Shown here piece by piece: positions 29,163 to 39,318 of a stretch of DNA of 64,000 bases. The stretch is from Deltaproteobacteria bacterium (GTDB lineage: Bacteria; Myxococcota_A; UBA9042; PHBI01): the NCBI GenBank assembly GCA_020632715.1, contig JACKFA010000009.1:310001-374000 (forward strand), read 5' to 3'. Position 1 is the first letter of the stretch, and the number at the start of each line of letters is the position of its first letter. A model generated the notes under the pieces. That model was not told the DNA's origin. It did no database searches and worked only from the letters and a program-made list of their open reading frames with translations. Made by a program: the position numbers and the translations under genes.

Positions 29163-32084
29163 GTGGAGAAGCCCTCGATGTCGGCGGCCGCCGGCCCCCT
29201 CGACGACGAACAGCCCCGCCGACAGGACGAGCGCCCGGCGACCGGCGCCGTCCACGACGCGCTCGTCGCGCAGAGCCGCGACCTCAAGGCGGAGCCGCCG
29301 CTGCGCTTCCCGGAGGTCGACGAGAAGCACCTCCTGAACCCGGCGGCGATGGTGAAGTCGCCGAACCTCATCGCGCGGGCGATGTTCTGGCTCGCGTTCC
29401 GGCGCGTCGCCTTCGAGGACCACAACATCCGCACGATCCGCGAGCAGGCGCACGACGGCGACGTCGTGTACGTGATGAACCACCACAGCCTCCTCGACTA
29501 CCTGTACTTCAACTACGCGTTCCTGCGGTTCGGGCTCCCGCTCGTCTTCTTCGCGAACAAGATCTCGATGACGCCGTTCCGGCCGCTGTGGCGGATGGTG
29601 CTCTACGGGCTCAGGCGCCTCGTGGGCTACTTCAAGCACCGCCTCTCCGCGAAGGACCGGCTCTCGTGGGGGCTCTCGCGCGGGCGCCCCGCGGTCGTCT
29701 TCCTGAAGACGAAGACGCTCTGGCCGTGGGCCGCGGAGAAGACCGACTCGACGCTGCTCCAGACGTGCATCGAGAACCAGCTCGAGCGGATGCGCGCCTG
29801 CGAGGGCACCAACACGACGCCGCGCCCGATCCGCGTGGTCCCGCAGCTCCTCATCTGGACGCCGTCGACGAACCGCTTCCGGAAGTCGTTCTGGGACACG
29901 GTCTTCGGGAACCCCGAGGCGCCGGGGCGGTTCCGGAAGCTATTGAACTTCCTCATCAACCGGCGACGCGCCTTCGTGCAGGTCGGCAAGCCCATCGATC
30001 TGCTCGAGTACCTGCGGGAGCGGGCGGACACGTCCGACGCGGTCGATCTCGCGCGCGGGCTGCGCTTCGAGATCCACCGGGCGCTCTCGCTCGAGGAGCG
30101 GGTGATCAAGGGGCCGGTGCTGAAGCGCGCGAAGCGGCTCCGCGAGGAGATCCTCGAGAGCCCGCGCGTGAAGGAGGCGATGAGCCAGCTCGCGGCGGCG
30201 GAGGGGACGAGCGACAGGCAAGTCAGAAAGGAGATGACGAGCTACCTGAAGGAGATGAGCGCGGACTTCTCGATGGCCTACGTCGAGGTCATGTGCATCT
30301 TGATGACCCTCATCTTCTCGCGGCTCTACAGCGAGATGGTGCTCGACCGCGAGGGGCTCGAGAAGGTGCGCGAGGCGGGGCGGCAGGCGCCGCTCGTGCT
30401 GCTGCCGTGCCACCGGAGCCACGTCGACTATCTCGTGCTGTCGTACATGTTCTACGCGAACGGGCTCATCCCGCCGCACATCGCGGCCGGGAAGAACCTG
30501 AACTTCTTCCCGGTGGGCCACATCTTCCGGCGCTCGGGGGCGTTCTTCCTGCGGCGGTCGTTCAAGGAGAACCCGGGGTACGCGCTCGCGTTCAGGGAGT
30601 ACCTGCGGAAGCTCGTGAAGGAGGGCTACTGGATCGAGTTCTTCCTCGAGGGCGGGCGCTCGCGGACCGGGAAGATGCTGCCGCCGAAGTTCGGGATGTT
30701 GAAGATCATCGTGGACGCGGTGCGCGGCGGGGCGGCGCAGGACGTGCACCTCGTGCCCATCTACGTCGGCTACGAGCACGTCATCGAGGAGCGCGCGTTC
30801 ACGAAGGAGCTGCGCGGCGGGGAGAAGAAGAAGGAGAACATCACGGCGCTCCTGAACGCGACGCAGGTGCTGTGGGCGAAGTACGGGCGGCTCTACGTGA
30901 ACTTCGCGGAGCCGATCAGCTGCCGGGAGGCGCTCGAGCAGGCGGGGCTCCCGGAGGGTGAGGAGGACACGCCCGAGTCGCGGCGCTTCCTGACGACGCT
31001 CGGCTACCGGGTGTCGGCGGGCATCAACCGGGTGGCGGTGGTGACGCCGTCGGCGCTCGCGGCGACGGCGCTCCTCGTGCACGACAAGCGCGGGGTGTCG
31101 GGGGACGTGCTGCTCGCGCGGGTGGGGCTCCTGCTCGAGCTCGCGAGCCGGAAGGGGGCGCCGCTCTCGAAGACGCTCGAGCACGCGCTCCGGATCCGGC
31201 GGCAGGAGATCGCGGAGGCGCGCGAGGGGCTGCTCGGGAGCGACGAGCTCCTGCTCGCGCTCGGCGAGGAGCACGCGGTGGCGAAGGCGCGGGGGCAGGC
31301 CGTGCAGGACGCGGTGAAGGAGGTCCTCGCGAAGTGGGTGGCCGAGAAGCACCTCGAGACCCACGTCTTCGACGGCGACGAGGTCGTCTGGGCGCTGAAG
31401 GACGACCACCGGATCCACCTCGACTTCTACAAGAACAACATGGTGCACCTCTTCGTGTCGGAGGCGCTGATGGCGACGGGCCTGCTCGCGACGCTCGAGC
31501 AGGGGCAGACGACGCTCGCGAACCTGACGGAGGCGGTGGCGTTCCTGTCGCGCACGTTCCGGCACGAGTTCGTGTTCGACCCGGTGCGGGGCTTCGGGCG
31601 GCAGTTCAACGACACGCTGCTCGGGTTCGAGGCGGGCGGGCTCATCCGGCGGACGCCGGGCGAGGACTTCGCGGACGTGAAGATCGAGGTGACACCGGAG
31701 GGGGCGAGCACCATCAGCCTCTTCCACCGGGTGCTCTTGCCGTGGATCGAGGCGTACTGGCTCCTCGCGACGACGCTCGAGAAGGTGGGGCACGAGCCGG
31801 TCTCGGAGAACCAGCTCATGCACGAGGCGCAGACGATGGGCGAGAAGCGCTACCACGTCGGCGACATCGCGTGCCCGGAGGCGGCGAGCTCGGTGAACTT
31901 CAAGCACGCGCTCGACGCGTTCGAGGAGTTCGGCTTCCTGTCGCGGGCGAAGAAGGGCCGCGAGAAGATGATCGTGTGCGTGGCCGAGGGCGAAGGCCCG
32001 GACGGCCTCGTCCGGTTCCAGGAGCTCGGCGAGCGGCTCAAGACCTACGCGAGCGCGGGGCGCGGGCGCAGGCGTCTCGGCTGA
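29163..32084 (+). CDS. PlsB-like glycerol-3-phosphate acyltransferase with an extra N-terminal acyltransferase domain
   Basis: The 973-residue protein carries two acyltransferase modules. The first has VMNHHSLLDYLYFNY near residue 105, an H-x4-D type site. The second is the typical PlsB module: CHRSHVDYLVLSYMF near 417, FPVGHIFRRSGAFFLRR near 450, FFLEGGRSRTGKMLPPKFG near 495, and VPIYVGYEHVIEE near 535. Glycerol-3-phosphate acyltransferase makes lysophosphatidic acid, the first step in phospholipid synthesis, at the inner membrane. PlsB proteins are normally about 800 residues; the extra N-terminal module suggests it could also perform the second acylation. The GTG at 29163 lies 6 nt after a -10-like TAGGGT. 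It is followed by the repeat cluster at 32.1 kb. Confidence 0.88.
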   Translation: MEKPSMSAAAGPLDDEQPRRQDERPATGAVHDALVAQSRDLKAEPPLRFPEVDEKHLLNPAAMVKSPNLIARAMFWLAFRRVAFEDHNIRTIREQAHDGDVVYVMNHHSLLDYLYFNYAFLRFGLPLVFFANKISMTPFRPLWRMVLYGLRRLVGYFKHRLSAKDRLSWGLSRGRPAVVFLKTKTLWPWAAEKTDSTLLQTCIENQLERMRACEGTNTTPRPIRVVPQLLIWTPSTNRFRKSFWDTVFGNPEAPGRFRKLLNFLINRRRAFVQVGKPIDLLEYLRERADTSDAVDLARGLRFEIHRALSLEERVIKGPVLKRAKRLREEILESPRVKEAMSQLAAAEGTSDRQVRKEMTSYLKEMSADFSMAYVEVMCILMTLIFSRLYSEMVLDREGLEKVREAGRQAPLVLLPCHRSHVDYLVLSYMFYANGLIPPHIAAGKNLNFFPVGHIFRRSGAFFLRRSFKENPGYALAFREYLRKLVKEGYWIEFFLEGGRSRTGKMLPPKFGMLKIIVDAVRGGAAQDVHLVPIYVGYEHVIEERAFTKELRGGEKKKENITALLNATQVLWAKYGRLYVNFAEPISCREALEQAGLPEGEEDTPESRRFLTTLGYRVSAGINRVAVVTPSALAATALLVHDKRGVSGDVLLARVGLLLELASRKGAPLSKTLEHALRIRRQEIAEAREGLLGSDELLLALGEEHAVAKARGQAVQDAVKEVLAKWVAEKHLETHVFDGDEVVWALKDDHRIHLDFYKNNMVHLFVSEALMATGLLATLEQGQTTLANLTEAVAFLSRTFRHEFVFDPVRGFGRQFNDTLLGFEAGGLIRRTPGEDFADVKIEVTPEGASTISLFHRVLLPWIEAYWLLATTLEKVGHEPVSENQLMHEAQTMGEKRYHVGDIACPEAASSVNFKHALDAFEEFGFLSRAKKGREKMIVCVAEGEGPDGLVRFQELGERLKTYASAGRGRRRLG

Positions 32085-32666
32085 GCCAGGTCGTGTCGGT
32101 GTCGAGGACTTCGTGGGGGTAACCACGGAGACACGGAGACACGGAGGGGGCGCGGAGGGAGGGCGAGAGGGCTCGCGGCCGCGGCTTGGTCTCGGTTGTC
32201 GCTTCACTTCGTGGGGGGGTAACCACGGAGGCACGGAGGCACGGAGGGTCTCGGGGCGCCATGTGCTCCGGGGTACCATCGGGGTCTGAGGCTCTTCGGG
32301 AGGAGAGATCGCGGGCGCTCGACGACGTTGTGGTTCGGGCTGCCCTCCCCTCCTCCTCCGAGCACGACGAGCGGAGGGCCGTGCACGGAGGCCCGCACAT
32401 CACTGAACCCTCCGTGCCTCCGTGCCTCCGTGGTTTCCCTTTGATACCAGCACGCTACGAAGTCGCCCCCTCCCGTGCCCTCCCTCCGCTTCTCCGTGTC
32501 TCCGTGGTCACGTTCCGAGCGGATCGCCGCACCACCCAGAGACGACGAAGGCGGCGCCGGTCCACCGACACCGCCCTCTCCGCCCTCCCTCCGCGTCTCC
32601 GTGTCTCCGTGGTTACCCCCACGGAGCACACGCGACACCCGAGGCCGCGTCGCCGCGGCCCCCGAG
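32085..32666. repeat. Gene-free cluster of inverted CCACGGAG-type repeats
   Basis: Five copies of a unit built on (A)CCACGGAG(R)CACGGAG(R)C occur here: direct at 32111-32148 (A) and 32221-32249 (B), inverted at 32407-32435 (C), 32481-32512 (D) and 32587-32624 (E). B and C are exact 29-bp inverted repeats. A and E match at about 36 of 38 positions as an inverted pair, so the copies nest like a hairpin. The 582-bp region has no convincing gene; open frames in it read as repeat-derived peptides. It lies between the acyltransferase and OmpA genes, which converge. Confidence 0.75.
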
Positions 32667-34670
<2,004 letters not shown>

Positions 34671-34716
34671 GTGGCTATCCCCGTTCTACGCGGTGCGTGC
34701 GGTGCGGATGCGTCGC

Positions 34717-35658
34717 TCAGTTGAACTGGTAGGCGATGCCGATGCGGATGCCGCCGTACATCGAGTCGCGCGTCTTCAGCGTGAGCTCGGTCGGGTGCGC
34801 GTCCGGGTTGGCGGCGTTCGGGATCTCGTCCTCGAGGACGATGCCGCGCTCGCGGTACTTCGCCGGCTGGCTGAAGTTGTAGGACCAGTGGATATCGATC
34901 GGGATCAGGAAGTCGCCCGCCGTGATCTCGATGCCGAAGACCACCGAGAGGTACACGCTGTCCTCGAGCTTCGACTTCAGCGTCTGGAAGGCGCAGCGCG
35001 AGCCCGGGAGGCGGAGCTTCCCGTCCGTCGTGCCCTGGCACGGCTGGTCCGTCTCGCCGCCCTCCGTGATCTTGAACTTCGTCTTGCTCCACGACGCGAA
35101 CGCGAACTCCGGCCCCACGCCGAGCGAGATGCGCGTCTTCCCCGACGGCACGATGGCCTTCACGAGGATCGGGACGTGGAGCGCCGTGAACGACAGCTCC
35201 TCGTCGCTCTTCGCGTTGAACGTCGTGACCGAGGTCTGCCCGTTCTGCGTGACCGACTCGACGAAGCTCCACTTGATGTTCTCGAGGAGCGTGTGCTGCA
35301 CGAAGTGCGCGCCCACCTCGAGCCCGAAGTTCTCGTAGAAGATGCCCTCGGCGAAGATGCCGGCGCTCATCGTGTAGCCGCCGCGCGTCTCGTCGAAGAT
35401 CGGGAGCCCGAACTGCTCGCTGCCGCCGCCGCTCGACGGGACCGTGCTGAGCACGGTGTCGTCGGGCTCGGTCCAGAGCGTGCCGCCGCCGCCGGCCTTG
35501 AAGCCCATGACGAAGCGCACCGGCACGCCCTTGGCGAGCTCGGCGTCGTGGTCGACGGGGTCGTCAGCGGCGAGCGCCCCGGACGACGACGTCACGAGGA
35601 GCGCGAGCGCGAGCGCCGCACCGCCGGAGCGGGCGCGGAAGGGCGACGGGCTGAGCAT
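34717..35658 (-). CDS. Outer-membrane beta-barrel protein of unknown function
   Basis: The 313-residue protein has a signal peptide (ALALALLVTSSSGALA). The rest is a chain of alternating beta strands with aromatic ends, such as GYTMSAGIFAEGIFYENFGLEVGAHF and ISLGVGPEFAFASW, ending in IRIGIAYQFN. The C-terminal Phe-Asn is close to the Phe that ends barrel proteins. Two cysteines (near residues 215 and 230) may pair. The ATG at 35658 is preceded by AGG and gives a clean signal peptide; upstream in-frame sequence is low-complexity. It lies just upstream of the OmpA/TSP3 gene and may be co-transcribed with it. The substrate or ligand is not visible. Confidence 0.75.
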   Translation of the reverse strand: MLSPSPFRARSGGAALALALLVTSSSGALAADDPVDHDAELAKGVPVRFVMGFKAGGGGTLWTEPDDTVLSTVPSSGGGSEQFGLPIFDETRGGYTMSAGIFAEGIFYENFGLEVGAHFVQHTLLENIKWSFVESVTQNGQTSVTTFNAKSDEELSFTALHVPILVKAIVPSGKTRISLGVGPEFAFASWSKTKFKITEGGETDQPCQGTTDGKLRLPGSRCAFQTLKSKLEDSVYLSVVFGIEITAGDFLIPIDIHWSYNFSQPAKYRERGIVLEDEIPNAANPDAHPTELTLKTRDSMYGGIRIGIAYQFN

Positions 35659-35926
35659 CAGAGACCTCGCGAGAGAGTGGCCGTGAACGCCCCGACTCTT
35701 CCGCGAGCCGCGGCTGGTGTCAAGCGCAGCGAGGCGGCCCACGCCCCGGAGATTGGCCCCCGAAGCGGCTCTCCCGAGCGTCACGCTTGCGCCCTGCGCG
35801 CGTGCGGTGCGAGAGTCGCCGGGGCGCCGCCACCACCATGGCGGAAATCCCGCGCCCACGCCGGTCGTTCGTGCCGGAGCCGCCCGCGAGGCCCCGGGCG
35901 GCCAGGCCGCCGAGGTCCCCTCCCCC

Positions 35927-38590
35927 ATGCCGAACAAGAAGCTCACCCCCACCACGCCGAAGCCCACAGCGCCCGACGACGCCCCGCCCGGGCCGCGCGT
36001 CAGCGTCCTGAACCGTCGCCGCGGCGGCGTCGTCGGCACCATCGCGCGCGCGCTCGCCGCCCTCCTCGTCGTCGCGGGGCTCGCCGCCGGTGGCGCCGGC
36101 TTCGCCCTCTACGTCCACTTCGCGAACGACCTCCCGCGGCTCGATCAGTTCGACGAGATGGTCGCGACCGACGTGACCCGCTTCGTCGCCGCCGGCGGCG
36201 AGGTCGAGGGCGAGTGGTACCGCGAGCGGCGCCAGGCCGTGACCTGGGGCCAGCTCCCCGAGCACCTCATCCTCGGCTTCCTCGCCGCCGAGGACGAGCG
36301 CTTCTTCGAGCACAGCGGCATCGACCTCCAGGGCATCGCGCGCGCCATGGTCACGAACCTCCGCGAGGGCTCCGCGCGCGAGGGCGCGAGCACCATCACG
36401 CAGCAGCTCGCGAAGACCCTCGTCGGGAGCGCCAAGAGCTATGAGCGCAAGGTGAAGGAGGCCATCCTCGCGCGCCGGATGGAGGACATCTACTCGAAGA
36501 AGCAGATCCTGACGTGGTACCTGAACGTCGGCTTCCTCGGGCACGGGAGCTACGGCGTCCAGGCGGCCGCGCAGAACTACTTCCGAAAGAACGTCTGGGA
36601 CCTCTCGCTCGCCGAGTGCGCCATGATCGCCGGGCTCGCGCAGGCGCCGAGCCGCGTGAACCCGGCCGTCGACATGCCCGCCGCCAAGCGCCGCATGGCT
36701 CACGTGCTGAAGAACATGCGCGAGCGCGGCTGGATCACCGCGGACGAGGAGCAGGCCGCCAACGCGGCGCCGCTGAAGGTCTTCCCGCTGCGCGACGCCT
36801 TCGGCGACGGCACGCCCTACTACACCGAGGCCGTGCGGCAGCGCGTAGCCGCGACCTACGACCAGCCGGGCGCGAGCTTCCTCGACCGCGGCCTCACCGT
36901 CGAGATGGCCGTCGAGCCCGGCTACCAGCGCGCCGCCGAGGCGGCGGTCGAGAAGGCGCTTTTCGCGATCGCGAAGAAGGAGGGCTACCCCGGGCCTCTC
37001 GCCCGCATGGAGCGCGACGCGTTCTTCTCCCGCAATGCAACATACGCGACGGCCGAGGTCGGCGCGCGCGTGCTCGCGCGGGTCGCCGAGGTGAGCGCGA
37101 AGGAGGCGCGGGTCGAGATCGGGCCGGACCTCGACGGCGTCATCACCCTCGACGACGTCAGCTGGGCGGCGCCCTACACGGAGCTCCCGACGAAGCGCGA
37201 CGGCTCGCCCGACACGAAGGGGCGCGCCTCCTGGGGCGGGAAGCTCAAGGCCGTGAGCGACGCGCTCGCGGTCGGCGACGTCGTGCTCGTCGAGGTGCTC
37301 CCGCCGCGGATGCTCCCGAAGGCCACGAAGAAGGCGAAGAAGCCGAAGAAGCCAGCGCCGAAGAAGAAGCCGAAGGCGTCGGGCAAGAAGACCGGCGGCG
37401 ACGCGAAGGCGAAGGACGCGGCGCCGATGAAGGCCGCCGAGGAGCCGCCGAAGCAGGACCCACGGCGCTACGTGTCGCTCGTGCCCGTCCCGATGATGGA
37501 GGGGGCGCTCGTCTCCTACGGGCTCGACGGCGGCGGCGTGCAGGCGCTCGTCGGCGGCTGGGACTTCGATCGCAGCGAGGTCGACCGCACGCAGAGCCTC
37601 CGCCAGACCGGCAGCACCATCAAGCCCATCGTCTACTCGCGCGCCTACGAGCTCGGCCTCGCCCCGTCGAGCCTCTTCTCGGGCGCGCCCTTCGTCGAGG
37701 GCACCTACAACCCGACCGGGAAGAAGACGAAGGACGACATGCTCGTCTGGGACGCGCTCGTGAAGTCCGAGAACTCGGTCTCGCTGCGGGTCCTCTCGTA
37801 CGTGAAGAACCACGCGAGCGCCGTCGACTACGCGGACTACAAGGCCTGGGGGAAGGCCCTCGGGCTCGCCCACGAGCTGCAGGCGAACCCGTCGGAGGTG
37901 CTCGGCACCGACCAGACCGTCTGGTCCATGGCGCGCGCGTTCGGCGCCTTCGCGCTCGCCGGGAAGGCCCCCGACATGGCGCTCGTGCGGAAGGTCGTCG
38001 ACAAGGACGGGCGCGTCCTCGAGCGGCACGTCTCCCCGCTCGACCCGCACGCGGGCTTCGCGGACACCGTCATCGGCCTCTGGGACGGCGCCCTACGCCC
38101 CGCCGAGCAGGTGATCCCCGCGCAGACCGCGTGGCTCGTCGCGCGGAACCTCGTCCAGGCCGTGCAGCGCGGCACCGGGCAGGGCGCGAAGAAGCTCGGC
38201 GTCGAGGCCGCCGGCAAGACGGGCACCCTGCCCTACGACATCTGGTTCATCGGGTTCACGGCCGACCGCCTCGCGGCGACCTGGATCGGCCCCGACCGCC
38301 GCTTCCGCCCCATCGGCGCCTCCGAGAAGGACAACAAGATCTACGGTGGCGACGGCGCGCTCCCGGCGTGGCTCGCCTTCATGCAGGCCGTCACCCCCAA
38401 GAAGTCGAAGCGCGCGGTCGCGGGCCCCGCCCCCGAGGGGATCGTCGAGGTGCAGATCGACCCCGAGAGCGGCCTCCTCGCGCGCGAGAAGGGCGTGACG
38501 ATCCCGCACCGCGCCGGGACGGAGCCGACCGAGTACAGCGTGACCCCCGACGATCTCCTGAACCTCGGGAACGTGGAGACCGAGTTCTAG
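35927..38590 (+). CDS. Class A penicillin-binding protein (transglycosylase/transpeptidase)
   Basis: The 887-residue protein has a short Lys/Pro-rich cytoplasmic tail, one membrane anchor (about residues 37-60), and a GT51 transglycosylase domain. That domain shows FLAAEDERFFEHSGIDLQGIARAMVTNL with the catalytic Glu, then EGASTITQQLAKTL. A transpeptidase domain follows with the SxxK site QTGSTIKPIVY, SEN for the SxN motif, and KTGT. Between them lies a Lys/Pro/Ala-rich insert (near 463-500). Class A PBPs polymerise and cross-link peptidoglycan in the periplasm. GAGG lies near 35912, about 11 nt before the ATG. It is divergent from the beta-barrel gene. The STIK motif has Ile where Phe is common. 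Confidence 0.92.
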   Translation: MPNKKLTPTTPKPTAPDDAPPGPRVSVLNRRRGGVVGTIARALAALLVVAGLAAGGAGFALYVHFANDLPRLDQFDEMVATDVTRFVAAGGEVEGEWYRERRQAVTWGQLPEHLILGFLAAEDERFFEHSGIDLQGIARAMVTNLREGSAREGASTITQQLAKTLVGSAKSYERKVKEAILARRMEDIYSKKQILTWYLNVGFLGHGSYGVQAAAQNYFRKNVWDLSLAECAMIAGLAQAPSRVNPAVDMPAAKRRMAHVLKNMRERGWITADEEQAANAAPLKVFPLRDAFGDGTPYYTEAVRQRVAATYDQPGASFLDRGLTVEMAVEPGYQRAAEAAVEKALFAIAKKEGYPGPLARMERDAFFSRNATYATAEVGARVLARVAEVSAKEARVEIGPDLDGVITLDDVSWAAPYTELPTKRDGSPDTKGRASWGGKLKAVSDALAVGDVVLVEVLPPRMLPKATKKAKKPKKPAPKKKPKASGKKTGGDAKAKDAAPMKAAEEPPKQDPRRYVSLVPVPMMEGALVSYGLDGGGVQALVGGWDFDRSEVDRTQSLRQTGSTIKPIVYSRAYELGLAPSSLFSGAPFVEGTYNPTGKKTKDDMLVWDALVKSENSVSLRVLSYVKNHASAVDYADYKAWGKALGLAHELQANPSEVLGTDQTVWSMARAFGAFALAGKAPDMALVRKVVDKDGRVLERHVSPLDPHAGFADTVIGLWDGALRPAEQVIPAQTAWLVARNLVQAVQRGTGQGAKKLGVEAAGKTGTLPYDIWFIGFTADRLAATWIGPDRRFRPIGASEKDNKIYGGDGALPAWLAFMQAVTPKKSKRAVAGPAPEGIVEVQIDPESGLLAREKGVTIPHRAGTEPTEYSVTPDDLLNLGNVETEF

Positions 38591-38676
38591 GGTTCCGCCC
38601 CGCCCGGCGCGCGCGGCGGAGCCCCGAGCGCGTCGTCCTGCGACGCTCCCCGGGCGGCGGCGTCCCGAGGGAAAGC

Positions 38677-38706
38677 TTGCTGCGCGAACGGCGCGGGGCA
38701 TAACAT
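38677..38706 (+). promoter_or_regulatory. Sigma-70-type promoter for tatBC, near-leaderless
   Basis: TTGCTG (38677-38682), an 18-bp spacer and TAACAT (38701-38706) are followed 9 nt later by the ATG at 38716. The start site would fall within a few bases of the start codon. Confidence 0.4.
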
Positions 38707-38715
38707 CCCGCCCCG

Positions 38716-39301
38716 ATGTTCGGCCTGGGCACATGGGAGATCCTCATCATCCTGGTCGTGGCCCTGATCTTCATCGGGCCCGACAAGCTCCCTGGCGTGG
38801 CGAAGCAGATCGGCAAGGGCTTCCGCCAGGTCAAGAACGCGATGGACGACGTCGACGCCGAGGTGCGCCGCGAGCAGCGCGAGGTCTACGACACCGCGCG
38901 CGAGGCGACCGACAGCGTGAAGGACGCCGAGCCGAAGAAGATCCTGCGCGACGTCGACGCCTCCGGGCCGGGCGAGGCGCCGATGACCGACGCGCCGACC
39001 GTCGCCGAGCCCGACGAGAGCGGCGCGCCCGAGGCCACCGCCGCCGCCGGGGCCCCGCCGACCGACGCCCCCGCGCCGCCAGCCGAGCGCGCGCGACGCC
39101 GACGCCGACGCCGGCGCCGCGCCGCACACCGCGCGCGACTGGGCCGCCCACGCGAAGAAGCCGGTCGCCGGCCGCGTCGCCGCCCCTCCCCCGACGTCCG
39201 TCGCCGAGCGCCTGAAGGGCCTCGGGCCCCCGTCGAGCACGCCCGCGCCCGCCGCGCCCACCGACGCCGCCGCGCCGGAAGAGGGTCGGGACCCGACGTG
39301 A
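38716..39301 (+). CDS. tatB: Twin-arginine translocase subunit TatB, with an apparent +1 frameshift
   Basis: The N-terminus (GTWEILIILVVALIFIGPDKLP, then an amphipathic helix VAKQIGKGFRQVKNAMDDV) is typical of TatA/TatB; length and tail favour TatB. TatB with TatC binds twin-arginine signal peptides of folded proteins. From about 39068 to 39095 the good codon pattern shifts by one base. The first frame continues without stop as an Arg-rich run (nine Arg in a row) into tatC. The second frame gives a normal Asp/Ala/Pro-rich TatB tail ending in TGA at 39299-39301, with G or C in almost every third position. So one extra base (for example in the CCCCC run near 39068 or the GC repeat near 39088) is the likely cause. 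The tail is not conserved, so function may be little affected. Confidence 0.75.
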
Positions 39302-39318
39302 GCGGTGACGGCGCCGTC

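Noticed and set aside
32204..32638. Minus-strand open frame of 144 codons through the repeat region
   Set aside because: Its sequence is translated repeat (GDTETRRE, TTEARRHGG), has no ribosome-binding site, and such peptides are typical products of CCACGGAG-type repeats.
38733..39215. Second-frame open frame over tatB
   Set aside because: Arg/Pro/Thr-rich and with poor third-position GC; it is a shadow of tatB, whose real tail lies in the other shifted frame.
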